Assembly: GCA_018296165.2 (NCBI GenBank)
Contig: JACKQL020000098.1
Coordinates: 109,245-173,244, forward strand
DNA length: 64,000 nt
Reading direction: 5' to 3'
Origin: Termitomyces sp. T153
Lineage: Eukaryota > Basidiomycota > Agaricomycetes > Agaricales > Lyophyllaceae
Below the pieces are notes generated by a model, which was not told the DNA's origin, did not search any database, and saw only the letters and a program-made list of their open reading frames with translations. Of this stretch, positions 12,933 through 24,285 are shown in pieces; position 1 is the first letter of the stretch, and each line of letters starts with the position of its first letter. The position numbers were made by a program, and so were the translations under genes.

Positions 12933-14893
12933 TCAGTAAAAATAAGGGATGAATTTCCATCGGACAACTTCGCAATAGCGATCCCAATCTTTTCCATACT
13001 TGCGAGAGCAACTAAAGACAGTCTGTTAGAATATCATCTTAGAACAACAACTCAACACACGTACCGCTCGAAGTCACGGCTACACCGGTGTATAAGAACA
13101 GCAATGAAGAACACAGAGTAGAAGTAGGGTATGATGGAAGCGGTGCCAACAATTGCACCCCACATCAAGCTCATGGTCCAATCCGCGACATAGTTCTGGA
13201 GAAATTGATTAGCTCATATGCTACAGAGAAGAGCTGTAACTTGCAGGCTTGCGGGAATATGCCCACCAGCCACTGGTCAAGAGGCGGTTGCTGTGATAGC
13301 AGATGGGAAGAACGTCGACGTGAACGAAGTGAGTAGCACACACCCATGAGCAGTCTGGATATAAGTGGGGTCCTTGACAATGCATCCTGGGAGCTGAGGG
13401 AACGTGTTGCGGAATTCAGTGATACCCTGAGATTGCATCTTGAATCGACTTTTCTGAGACATTGCAGTGTCCCAGCTGTCGATGATTTGAGTCAGTCAAA
13501 GTGACCAGGTAGAATATTGACAGACTTACATATAGTAAGCGGTCAACAGAGTGGCGTACATAATGATGTACGTCAGTGTAGAGAAGCGGTAGGTAGAGAA
13601 GTCGTGTGAAGCCATGTACACAACGGAGTAAACGTAGGACTGGCAAGTATCATCAGCATGTGAAGTATGCGACAGAAAAATCATCTATACACACAAAGGG
13701 TACGCCAGCAAGATTCCAGAAAATAACAAGGAAGCCCCATCTGTAAAGAATAAGCAAAGACGAATACTAAAAGCAGATTTCGCTGGTACTTTTCGTGATA
13801 CATATCCCAGGTCTGAGGAATACACTCCTCCCCTTTCGCGCTTTGAGGATCGATATATGAGGATTCAGTCAAGCAATGATAGAATACAAAGGTACCAAGC
13901 ATTAAGGTAGAGACCGGTAGCCAGAATCATAAAAGCCATATTCTGATAGGATATGTCAAAAATTGTTTCAAATGCGAACCAAGTCAAGCAACACACAGGC
14001 GTAACATATCCATATTGTTCATACTGCTTGCAGCCACCAGAAACTGCAAGGAAAAACACGATGACCCAGGGGATGCGGACTTCACCCCACATCTTAAGGT
14101 CAATGTTGCCGATGCGGGGGTTGAGGCATGCACCCATGAAATAATCATAGAAGGGATTGCCAGAGGTGCGGATTTGAGTATTAGTGAAGACGGCGTAAAG
14201 ATATGTTCCAAGAGCCACACTGAAGCCGTAAATCATAGCTACGGACATGAGATGGCCGTAGTTGTCGATGATTTCGGTGAGGCGGAAGATACCCGACCAG
14301 TGCAGGCCGGCAGCGGTGATCAAGGTCACATACAGAGAGTTGAGCGCGTTGCAGTTGTAAATGAGGGTCTTGTAGTTAAGAGACGGGACAGGAAGACCCT
14401 CCTGCCGGTATCCTGGCAAAACTTGGGCAAGGAAGAGCTGGAATGCGACGTTGCCAGAGTAGACTTTCCACGCGTAAAGATTGGGACTGGCATCCTAAGA
14501 CGCGCCATTAGATACAGATAAAGAAAAGTAGAGAATTGCGAACTAACTTTGACGATATGCCCCCACATCCTCGCAAGGAATGGCGTGATATCGGCTTGAG
14601 AAACGGGGTACACCAGGTTACCGTCATAGAACCAGAGACAAATCCACAGATAGTACATGAGGCAGGGGAAGAAAGTCATGATAGCAATGCAGCCCAGAGG
14701 CCCACCGAACTCATAGCTGGCAAGATATTTCAAACTCGACGCGTCCTGACGAGGTGATGGGACCATACCTCTCGTGTTTGTCCAAACGCGAGTCCATTTC
14801 TCGACCCTGCTCGGTGATCGTAACCGTGGAAGTCTTTCTCGTTGCATTACCTCTCTGGCGCAGTCCTTCGGCACCAGTGCTGTTGGCTACCAT
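12933..14893 (-). CDS. ERG4: sterol C-24(28) reductase, last step of ergosterol synthesis
   Basis: Erg4 reduces the C24(28) double bond of ergosta-5,7,22,24(28)-tetraenol with NADPH, giving ergosterol; it is a multispan ER membrane enzyme of the ERG4/ERG24 family. The minus-strand exons encode FGGPLGCIAIMTFFPCLMYY, a span containing WGHIVK, YNCNALNSLYVTL, the family block FYDYFMGACLNPRIGNIDLK, MWGEVRIPW, a segment reading TSGWWAYSRK, then NYVADWTMSLMWG and the terminal motif CSRKYGKDWDRYCE...FIPYFY before TGA at 12933. The many short exons follow the introns at about 13025-13090, 13195-13245, 13320-13375, 13500-13530 and 13650-13690 among others. The start at 14893 (MVANSTG) was preferred; an in-frame ATG lies 42 nt upstream at 14935. 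It shares a short divergent promoter with MPE1. Confidence 0.92.
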
Positions 14894-15095
14894 TTTGGAC
14901 GAGGTATACCAAAATTTGACCCCGGATCGGACCACTTCTTAAGGGTAGTCGCTATTACGTAAGCATACTGGTCGAGGCGGCCAGAAGCGTGTGAATTCTT
15001 TATTACCGTCTTCACTTCGTTCAATTTACCGCCTCATTGTTTCCGTCAACCCTCCTCCGTTTTCTTAATTTACATAGCCTGTCATTTGATAACAT
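14894..15095. promoter_or_regulatory. bidirectional promoter ERG4/MPE1
   Basis: Only 202 bp separate the two divergent start codons, so the 5' UTRs and both core promoters must fit here. The half near MPE1 is rich in C/T tracts (about 15000-15060); I see no TATA box. If ATG 14935 were used for ERG4, the gap would shrink to 160 bp. Confidence 0.55.
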
Positions 15096-17161
15096 ATGGC
15101 ATCTTCTGTTTTTTACAAGTGGGGCTCTCGCAAGGACGAGTCGCGAGTGACATTCGATGGCACTGGCATTTCAGTGTTCGACCTCAAGCGCGAGATCATC
15201 ATCGCCAACAACATGGGTAAGGCAAATGACTTCGACCTCGTCGTTCTCGACGCAACCTCGAAACAAGGTCTGTCGGTCCCCTTTAGTGGAGTTCCCTCTC
15301 TCATTGATGTAACAGAGTTCAAGGATGACTCGCAGGTCATTCCACGCTCATCTTCTGTCACTGTTAAACGCATCCCTGCTGCACGACCTGGCAAAGGCAA
15401 GGCCTCAATGTATCTTGCTGGATTGACTGGTGCCGTCCCTACTTCGGATCCCATAACTAAGTCGGGTGCTTCTACTAATGGCGTCACTTGGCACAAGGGC
15501 GCAATGTCCAAACGTTTTGACGTCAAAGATGAGCAGCCTTCATCGGCATTAAATAAATTGACTTCAGTGAGTTTCACCCGATGATCTATATACCAGTCTT
15601 TACCCCGCTTTAGTCCGGCATCAAGACTGCCATTGCCGATGAAGATGAACAGGCGGCCGTGGCGGCCATGTTCCAAGCTCAAACTGCAAACTGGGAGGAA
15701 ACCCAGGAAAAGATGTCACAGTTGGTGTTTCCTTATATGGGGTTTTGTTCACGTAGTAGAACATTTTCTAATGAACAATGTTTGTTTGTCTCCCTCTCTA
15801 TGTCCTGTATTCGCGCAGTGCCCAGCGCATATACACCAATCCTCGCGGTACCGGCTTCTCACGTGGTGGCAAGCCACATACGCCACATGTTGCCCCCCAA
15901 ATTGACCGACCCCTTCCTCCTAGTTACGTCTGTTATCGCTGTGGTCAGAAAGGTTTGCCCCGTTTTTGAGAGCTGAAGGATTATGTCCCCTCATTTTTTG
16001 TTCAAGGCCATTGGATACAAGATTGCCCGACTAATAATGATCGTGATTTCGATAATAAACCTCGCATCAAACGGACAACAGGTATCCCACGGAGTATGCT
16101 CAAAGCAGTGACAACTCCTACCAGCGGTGAACTCGGTCAAGGCGTCATGGTTACCCCTGAAGGTGGTTATGTTGTAGCCCAACCCGATTTGTGCGTCGTT
16201 TCTTTTAAAAACAGGGTTTGATCAATAATGTATCACCACTCAGAGCGTCGTGGCAGAAGCAGGTATCGCGTGTCAAGGCATTATCTGTTGCAGATGTCCG
16301 AGAACGGACACCATTGGACTCATCGCTTGTCTGTCCGATTGACAATAAACTATTTAGAGACGCTGTCAAAACTCCGTGTTGTGGTACCCTGTACTGCGAG
16401 GAGTGCATTCAGACACATCTTCTAGAACGAGACTTCATTTGTCCGAGCTGTGCAAAAAAAATTGCGTCATTGGATAAACTTATTGTCGATAAGCCGACAC
16501 GTATTAAGGTCGCGGATTACATTGAGAAAGCAATCGAGGACAGCAAAAAAGAGGGTGAAGAAGAGTTAACACAGAAAGACGGTACTTCTGGAGTTCTCAA
16601 TCAAGTACATGCCACGAGCTTTTTCTCAAGGCTAGCATTTAACTATTTCTATAGAACAACGAACAATCAACACACGAACAAGACTTTTACTCGGACCAGC
16701 AACCAGATCTTAACATGGACATGTCTCAAATGGTCGTCGACAGCATCCCTCAGCTTCAGGCGCAAATTTCGCAAATTTCCCTCATGCTACAAAACCCATC
16801 ACTTCCCAATCAAGTACGACAGGCCACCGAGATGCAGCACCAGCAACTTCAAATGCAATTGCAACAAGCCCAGGCCGTTGCAGCCGCTCTAGCAGTAGCT
16901 ACGACATTTCAACAACAACAACAACAGCAGCAGCAGCAGGTGCAAAATGCGGCAGGTGGCGTCGGTTTTGGGATGCAGGGGTTTCAACAAGGCTCATGGG
17001 CTAACAATCAATTTTCCAACCAGCAATCTGCAGGACAAGATTCGGCATATCAGCGGCTACCTCTCAACAACCGACGCAGAAACCTCAAGAGAGAACGACC
17101 GTCAGATTTCCTGGAGATTGGTGGGGAGACTGACAATAAGATGGCTAGATATTGGGAGTAG
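15096..17161 (+). CDS. MPE1: Mpe1/RBBP6-like cleavage and polyadenylation factor subunit
   Basis: Mpe1 is a component of the cleavage and polyadenylation factor that forms mRNA 3' ends in the nucleus. Exons 15096-15566, 15614-15720, 15819-15952, 16007-16190, 16244-16604 and 16655-17161 sum to 1764 nt, 587 residues. Domain order matches the family: DWNN ubiquitin-like domain at residues 1-75 (SVFYKWGSRKDESRVTFDG, FDLKREIIIANNMG), CCHC zinc knuckle (CYRCGQKGHWIQDC, split by an intron), conserved VMVTPEGGYVVAQPD and SWQKQVSRVK, then a RING/U-box-like block with CPIDNKLF, CCGTLYCEECI and CPSC. The C-terminal part is Gln-rich with an uninterrupted Gln run near 16911-16938 and a basic tail KRERPSDF. 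The junction at 16604/16655 was set by frame: only the GTACAT donor at 16605 joins in phase. Confidence 0.93.
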
Positions 17162-17287
17162 AATTGGCGGAAAGGACAGGTTTACTTACGTACACATTGC
17201 TATACATCGGCAGCTCATGTATTCTCAAAACATAATAAATCACTGCATTCTATGAACCATGATAATAGACGAGAAATACGTAATTAC

Positions 17288-19723
17288 TTATGCGGCTATT
17301 CTGATATTAAGGGGAGCCCCGCCACCTCCCACCCGTTTCAAAAGCATCTGCTGGTAATTCTCCCACCCGGCGATCAACTAGATGGCAAGTTGATTAATGG
17401 GGCGCTAACTCGAGACATTAAGCGTACCTCTTTCTGCTTAGAAATCATACCCTCCAGGAATGCACGCAGATTATTCTTAAAATCTTCAATGCGTTCCTGC
17501 TCAAACCGTGCGACTTCGTTCTTAATCAGCTTAGAAACATTATCATATTCATGCTTCGCGTCTGCCGCGCGCCGCTCCGCCTGAACTTCACATAACCACC
17601 AATTTAGCATGCATCTTGGATATCCTGAAGCTGACCACTTGCCTCTGCAATCTGACTGAGTGAATACCCAAGACGCTCTGGAGGTATGCGTCCTTGCGCT
17701 CTATTCTTCTCGTGTGTTTGTTTGATGCGTAAAAGGTCGTTTTCCGAGTTCTTCCACGCGTGATAAATACGGATACGAGAGCTGAATGTAAGCTGAAGAA
17801 CGTGACATTGTATCAGAAGCATAAGAAAGAAATTCCACATACTTACACGAACAGAGTTGATGAGCCTCACGTACTCGTCAACTATGGAACCAACTGAGCA
17901 AAGAATGTGGCTCGTACAAGGACAGAATGGCATACCTGTGCTCATGAAAGTCACCATATCCTGTTCCGACTGTGCAGTTTGGAGATCCTGCACCTTTCTC
18001 TCGACATCCGCTAGACCCGCCAGCGACTGTGAGAGCTGCTTGCCCATATCACACGCCGATAGATCGCTAACCGTCTGCGCAAATTCCCCGGTTGAAATCG
18101 CAAGTTCTATCATCAATGATCAGTATGTTTGTGAAACATTAGCGCCCAAAACTTTACCAGAGCGTTGGCGTGCAACTGCTTCGATGGCTTTGACTAGACC
18201 CCGAAGCTGTGACTCGAGGCTGTCAAGGTAAGCTTTCTGTTTATCAAACCACTGGTCTCGAGGTAAATTTGTAGTTGACGTCAGAAATTGTAAATTATCT
18301 CACCTCGTCTGTTTCGTGGAATCGAGGTCCAGCGATTGTCTGCCCAATGGAAGCTAAAATTCCACCTTGTTCATGAGCGATCTCTGCCTTTCGATGCTTT
18401 ATCTACTTGACCAATGAGTTTGACTAATTTATCAAGGATTGAAATGCATGACGGAAACACCTACGTCAAGGGAGAAAGTATCACTTTCTAGGAATAGCCT
18501 GAGGTCCGGGTCCTTACTCAATACGGGGTGATTCGCAGTCTTCTGAATACACTTTTCCAGCGCAAATCTTCGCTGTCGCACGAATTGATCTTCGAAGCGA
18601 CCAAAAGGATTCTTCTCTGGAACTGGTGGCACGACTACACCAGGGTTATTTGCAGACAGAGTCTCGTAGAGCCATAGAAAATCGGAGTAGCGTCGCAAAA
18701 CCGAAAAGGCAGACTTCTGGAAGAGGGGAGACGTCGTCTATACCAGGTTACATTAGTATAGTCTACGAGAAACAAAAAGATCACACACTCGTGTATGCAC
18801 GGTATACATAGTATAGCCTCGAATAGGATCACCGACTTTCTGGGGATCGTCGACAGTTATAACGAAGACAGGTTGAAGCCCAGAGTCATTTCGTCGGAGA
18901 GCTGAGATCTCTGGACTCGGCTAGAGTGAACAATGTCATCAATCTGATCAGACTAAATCTAGAGAAGCAGGCGACTAACAAGCCTGCTCTCTGCATTCTT
19001 CAACGTTTGTCCAATGGGCTTATCATCGTCACTATCATCGTCAGCTTGCACGGGTGTTACTCGAGTTGTAGGTGTTACAGATGTTCCGCCCCAGGCAGTC
19101 TGTTCATTTTGCCATCCGCCGCCGAGTGCATCGGCACCAAGGGACAGTCCAGCCATGGACTGATCGATACCTGACGGCGTTGAACGCTCTAACGGCGAGA
19201 CGAAGTCATTAGAGGGTTTGGAGGATGATGGTGACTCCGAAGGTGGGGTTATGTGCGAACTGACTTGGGGTACATCTCGAAGTGAGGATGGGTTTGGTGA
19301 CGTGTGACTATGAGGGGGAGTTGATGAACTAACAGGCTTGTCAGAAGGCGGGATGCAAGGTTGTACATCTTCGGGTTCCGTTGGTCTGATGGTAGCAATT
19401 TCAGAGAATGGAGGAATGCTCTCTCTGAATCCAGGTGGCTCTGATTGAGATGGTATCTTGTCGTGCTCCTTCCCTTCTTCGTTGTTATCGAGGGGTAATT
19501 TATGCGACTCTTCAATTGCAGGCTCCTCGGAAAAAAGATTGTTTGGTTCATGGTGGGTCGCCGAGGTCGTGTAAGGATTTGCGTAGGAATTGTTGCCTGA
19601 ATTGACCGCGAAAGGCGATGCCCATGGATCTGGTGAACCAGTTCGTTTCGCAAATGGGTCTGCGAAGGGATTGTCCTCGAGGGCGCTGCGTGAAGGTACA
19701 AGGAGGTCGTCGAAACCGTCCAT
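17288..19723 (-). CDS. VPS5: Vps5 / sorting nexin-1-like retromer subunit
   Basis: PX-BAR sorting nexin of the retromer, which tubulates endosomal membranes and returns cargo to the Golgi. The first exon (19723-18980, 248 codons) is disordered, with repeated NPF/DPF-like motifs (DNPFADPF). A PX domain follows: PVFVITVDDPQKVGDPIRGY, RRYSDFLWLYETL with the phosphoinositide-binding Arg-Arg-Tyr, PPVPEKNPFGRF, FVRQRRFALEKCIQK. A C-terminal BAR domain has HAWKNSENDLLRIKQTHEK, AERRAADAKHEYDNVSKLIK, EQERIEDFKNNLRAFLEGMI and WENYQQMLLKR. The stop is TAA at 17288-17290, after an intron that separates SKQKE from LIAGWENY. The start at 19723 (MDGFDDLL) fits the family; an ATG 39 nt upstream is in frame. 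It is tail-to-tail with MPE1 (126 bp). Confidence 0.92.
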
Positions 19724-19950
19724 AAGTGAAGTATTGCTGTGAAACTTCAGGCTGGCGGGCACGTGTCATCAGATATCTATTACTCATTATGTGTTATGAT
19801 CTAGTTCCAAAGACTACAGTTAGCAGGATATCATAGAGTGTTACATGCTAATAGTACAGCTATTCTATTTTCTGTGCCGGAAAATGAAAGCGAGTAAGAT
19901 ATGTCCATGGGTGAGTAAGAACGTGAGTTTTGAGGAAGTTGATATACGAA

Positions 19951-20832
19951 TCAAGACATAAGCTTTTCACCCCATACGAGTCTATGTCGGTGAGCTCGAT
20001 ACGCTCCTATGAGGAGGAGCCAGAAGAGATATGCACCAATAACGAATGTGAATATGAATAAGCCACGCATAATTGCTTTCCATCTCCAGGATACAGGGCT
20101 GGAGCTTGAGAATATGATGCGCCGCCAGCGCTCGTAGAATTCAGTATTAAGCCAGCGAAGTTCCGAAACAAGTGTTTTAGCCTTTTACTAGGTTGTAAGT
20201 AACCACAGACGAAGACAAAGAACTAGATCAACCTTCTGCCGACCAGAGTCATAAACGACTCGAACGTTGGTCAACTGGGTTTGTATGGTGGGCAAAGTAT
20301 CAGCGAGATCAGATAGCACTTTCAAAGACTCGTCAAGTTCGCTATTGATGTGGGAAACTTGAGTTTGACGGGCACGTTCAGCTCGTCGTGTGTTTCGCTG
20401 CAAATCTTGAGTATCAAAAGGCTGAGGAAGGAAAGTTGAACAGCAATGCTCGCCTGAATACTGTTATGAGACTCCTGTATGCGACTATCGATGGCACGAA
20501 AGTTACTCAGACCCTCGGACAATCGAACCTGGTTACGAGGATTAACTTCTATGAGAGAGCAGCAATGATCACAATTCACCTCCAGCTCCTTCATCTGGTA
20601 TTCATATTGCATGGCTTTTTGCGACGCCCGCGTCAAAGCTGCCTCCAACTTACTATGGTAAGGTAAGCCGAGGAACGTAGATATGGAGCACTTGACTAAC
20701 CTAGATGGAACGTATGGCCAGTCTTTACGCGCTGGCCGATCTAACAGGCTCTCCAGACTGCTGGAGGTAGAGACCATAAAGTTCGACGAAGGAGGTAAAG
20801 GTAGAACTTGAAGAAAGGTTGAGGGTTGACAT
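19951..20832 (-). CDS. unrecognised coiled-coil protein with C-terminal membrane anchor
   Basis: I do not recognise the family. Five exons, 20832-20729, 20652-20580, 20528-20462, 20405-20233 and 20181-19951, sum to 648 nt, 215 residues, all joined by GT-AG introns in phase. The predicted protein has a Ser-rich start, then heptad-like helices (KLEAALTRASQKAMQYEYQM; RLSEGLSNFRAIDSRIQESH; RRAERARQTQVSHINSELDE; LKVLSDLADTLPTIQTQLTN). After a Trp/Arg-rich juxtamembrane segment (ERWRRIIF, VSWRWK) comes one hydrophobic span (GLFIFTFVIGAYLFWLLLIG) and a short basic tail. The architecture resembles a tail-anchored membrane adaptor or SNARE-like protein, but I see no zero-layer motif or other diagnostic residue. 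It sits 227 bp upstream of VPS5 on the same strand, so a trafficking role is possible by context only. Confidence 0.7.
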
Positions 20833-22163
20833 AATGAAATGAAGTGAGTTCATGTCCAGAAGTTCTGATCGAACCTCACGTGGTACCCCTATGTCCGATT
20901 TTGAATCATTGTCAATGTATCCGCCACTCGGTTATGGATCGACCCGCCTTCCCTCTGACAAAATCACAGATAGCACCGTCAATTGAATACCGGCATAGCT
21001 TCCAGAGACATTCAGAGACGCCGCCGTCTGTCGCACTAGGTCGTGGTTGCTGATCCTTGATGGACGTCATTTATCCTCGCCCTTGCCGTCAATTATCGTA
21101 TCTATAACCCGTTACGTGTACTTGTGTAGTAATTCATAGTATGTGCTGGAGACTTCTATCCACAATTGCAGATCTTAAAGGAAAAGTATTTCTGAGTTCT
21201 CGGATCTTCCGGCTGATATGTATTGAAACCGTTATCTAGTTTCTATATTTGAAACGACCTTCTATATATTCTTGCTTCGTCATATTCGGCATTCGAATCA
21301 CGGCATCTGGCCTCAACTGGGCCTAATGAAAGCATAAGATAGATTGAATCACATCATACCTCCGGATTTCTCTGGTTCACGTATGACCTTGTTTCGTTGC
21401 CATAGCGGATCTGCATATATGCGAGTACATATATATCCATTGACATGCTGCTTTACCTCATTCAAACCGAATTTTCTTTGGCGACAGCTTGTCGTATACT
21501 TCATTAGTGCTTCTAAGTTCTGTCATATGCGTTTCCTCTGCAACAGAACATAATGACCATAAGAGCAATATCAGTGCAGTGTTATAGGAAGTCCCTGAGT
21601 CTTTGAATTACCTGAACCAATTGCCCAGTTATTCGAGTAAGCGTGCAATTCTGTTCTAGAAAGAACGGCATTAAAGTCACAATGTACCAGATGCCGCAGA
21701 TACTGACATGTACAGGGAACCTAGTTTCCTCTGCAACAATGATTACAGGAGAAGTATCAGCGCAGTGTTATATGATAGGAAGTCCTGTACTGTACATGAG
21801 TCCTTTGAATCACCTGAACCAAACATGTCGTTATTCAAGTCAGTGTGTAATTTTGTTATAAAAAGAGCGACATTGAGAATAAGCTCTCTGGGTATCAGTA
21901 ACATAATTGTTATAGCTAGACCTTCCATTAGTTTTTGGAACAGTCGCCTTATCTGCTTCTCGTGTTACAATTTTAGTTCTATCTTTTGGATCAAGAAAAA
22001 TTTTTTCTCCACATGCCAGTGGTCGTCCGCACAAGTTTCTGAGTACGTGTGATATACTAATGTTCGCGTGGTTCAGAGTATAAAGAGCTTGCCTTGCATA
22101 AAACCTTCTCGACGGCGCAATTCTCGTCACCTCGATAGCCCACAAATACTTAGGTCTCTGTAC
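20833..22163. promoter_or_regulatory. 1.3-kb intergenic, chitinase promoter with TATA box
   Basis: There is no convincing gene in this AT-rich spacer. A TATAAAG at 22079-22085 lies 79 bp before the chitinase ATG and is a good core-promoter candidate. An imperfect direct duplication fills 21531-21873 (separate entry). Short AT repeats (ATATATAT near 21415-21435) are present. Confidence 0.5.
21531..21873. repeat. imperfect direct duplication upstream of chitinase
   Basis: Two related segments, about 21531-21675 and 21724-21873, start 193 bp apart. Shared landmarks in the same order are GTTTCCTCTGCAACA, a block ATCAGYGCAGTGTTATA, GGAAGTCC, CTTTGAATYACCTGAACCAA, GTTATTC and a variant of AAGARCGRCATT. 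They differ by several short indels and many substitutions, so the duplication is not recent. Confidence 0.7.
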
Positions 22164-23723
22164 ATGGTCTCATTCACATCACTGTTGACTTTCGCTGTTT
22201 CTGCTTTGTTTTCTGTCCAAAGCGTTGTGTCTACAGCAATCAATGAGATGAATTACGCCACCCTTGGCAACGAGGCCCAAGAGATTTTGTCCTTGGCTAC
22301 ACCTGTCCCTCCCCACTGGGTCATATACTGGGATCAATGGACCGGGGACATCGGCCCACCGGACGTCTCCGCAATTTCGGTCAGCGTTATTCTCTCCTGC
22401 GCGTGAGCATAAGCCCATTTCTTTCTACATATCCTAGGGATTCAATGTTTTGTGAGTTACTATGCAGTCTATCATCTCCGCTTATGAACAATGATGTCTC
22501 CGCTCCAGCACACTCTGTTTCCTTCTCATTGAAGGCGCTTGGGACCAGGTACGAGTTTGATACTATGTCTTCGGAACAATATCTAATCATTATTATTGCT
22601 CTCCACTGGCAGGCTCAGGAATGGACGACTCTTACAGACGCCCAAAGGGCGACCATCAAGTCTCAATATGCAGCAGCTGGTATCAAATTGATTGTGTCCG
22701 TCTTTGGTGCGACGGATGCTCCAACAAGCACAGGTGCCGACCCTGTCGAAACAGCAAATACCTTCGCGGCTTGGGTCAAACAATATAATCTTGATGGTGT
22801 AGATGTTGATTATGAGGTAAAGCTTCATTTCCGTCGAAATCTTTGACTGCCAAGCACCATTTTTATCCAGGACTTTAATGCTTTTGATGGCGGAAAAGCC
22901 GAGGTGAAATTCAAGAGGCGTGGCTCTCGATTGCTTCAGGTTGATGATATTGTCAGGCTTGGCTGATTTCTTTCACTACTCAACTCCGTGCCCAACTCCC
23001 TTCAGGGTCTTACATTATTACGCACGCTCGTCAGTGAAGAGTTTTGATACCCATGCATCGGACTCATTCATAGCCATTTGCTAGCCGTTGCCCCATGGTA
23101 ATCATAATCTGACAGGTGACCTTTTCCGTAATGCCTGACATGCTTTGAAGGTTCTCTCCCAGTATATGGCCTGGTGGTGGATATCTTAAAGTCCACTCGT
23201 CAGTTGGCAGTTTGATTGACTGGTATAATGTTCAGTTCTACAATCGTACGTATTCTACCACTAGTGGCTGGTCCTTTCGTCCTTGCTAATGCGCCAATGC
23301 CGTTGTTAAAAGAGGGAACATCTGAGTACACAACCTGTTCTGGATTGTTGACTACCTCTTCGAATACATGGCCGGAATCCGCGCTCTTTCAAATTGGAGC
23401 AAACGGAGTCCCACTGTCTAAGCTTGTTATTGGAAAGCCCGCTACCACCAGCGACGCCAACAATGGTTTCATGTCTACATCGACCCTCGCATCATGCCTC
23501 AACACCGCTAAAGCTCAGGGCTGGAGTAGGTCCCCTTCAGATGACTGATCTATGTTTGCTTAATTGGCGATTTTCAGATGGTGGAGTCATGGTCTGGCAG
23601 GTAATGTTCATTTCTCAAGAAGCTAACATTAATTGAAAGTACGATGCTTATATGAAATCCTAGTATCCCGACGCAACTGCCTCGTGGATTGCTGCCGTTC
23701 GCTCATTATCATGGCCTGTATAA
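22164..23723 (+). CDS. secreted GH18 chitinase, eleven exons
   Basis: Family 18 glycoside hydrolase that cleaves chitin, probably for wall remodelling or scavenging. Exons: 22164-22379, 22438-22451, 22509-22548, 22613-22816, 22871-22903, 22957-23029, 23085-23097, 23151-23245, 23313-23525, 23578-23600 and 23664-23723 (984 nt, 327 residues). A hydrophobic signal peptide covers roughly residues 1-25. Then HWVIYWDQWTG, a beta-strand block IKLIVSVFGA, the catalytic motif DGVDVDYE (DxxDxDxE intact, the Glu codon being the last of exon 4), SGSYIITHAPVAPWFSP, LIDWYNVQFYNQG and the C-terminal GGVMVWQ. All these are GH18 landmarks, and there is no chitin-binding module. Exons 2 and 7 are only 14 and 13 nt. 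The frame is intact throughout, so the gene is probably functional although it borders the repeat block. Confidence 0.9.
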
Positions 23724-23972
23724 AAGAGACAATTAGACCTAGTATCAGTGGGTATTGCGTTCTCAACTATGTAACTCCCCAGGAAATCGGATCCTATGTT
23801 TTCACAAATGTATGCAAATGATATCAAGCATTACAGCCTTTTGCAATGAACATGATTGCTCCCGAAATTTTTTATCAATTCCAAATTTTGTAACCTTAGC
23901 CAAATAAATACCATGTAAATACCATGTCCTTGCATTTTCATGTTTCGCAAGATCAGCCGTGATGTCAAAGTC
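23724..23972. other. chitinase 3' flank up to the retrotransposon edge
   Basis: AT-rich DNA with no coding signal. The last ordinary CpGs are near 23946-23961. Family-1 LTR sequence starts at 23973. Confidence 0.5.
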
Positions 23973-24285
23973 TGGCAGAGGGAGATCCAGAGAGAACATG
24001 TCTGGGAAACTTCCTAGGCCAGGTGTGATGCTTCAGAAGCTTCAGAAGCAAGAAAAACAACTGTATAGTATGACAGAAAGAAAAGACAAAAGTGATGTGT
24101 GAGCAATTGGTCAGCAGTTACATAAGCCAGTGGCAGAGTGGAAGGGGCAACACTTGTTTGAATTATGCATAGAGAACCAATGCAGCATAAGGGCTGAGAC
24201 TGGGACCAATAGATGGGAAAAAGAAGGAGAATAAAGGAAAATCATGAGGTAGAAATGAGAACACCCAATGAAGAGTCCCCTGACA
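23973..24285 (-). repeat. family-1 LTR (3' LTR of the truncated chromodomain element)
   Basis: About 313 bp that begins TGTCAGGGGACT and ends CTGCCA on the minus strand. The same end sequences and most of the body recur at 53660-53976. It directly follows a G-rich purine tract (AGAGGGGGGGTGA, minus strand), as expected for a polypurine primer before a 3' LTR. Confidence 0.8.
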
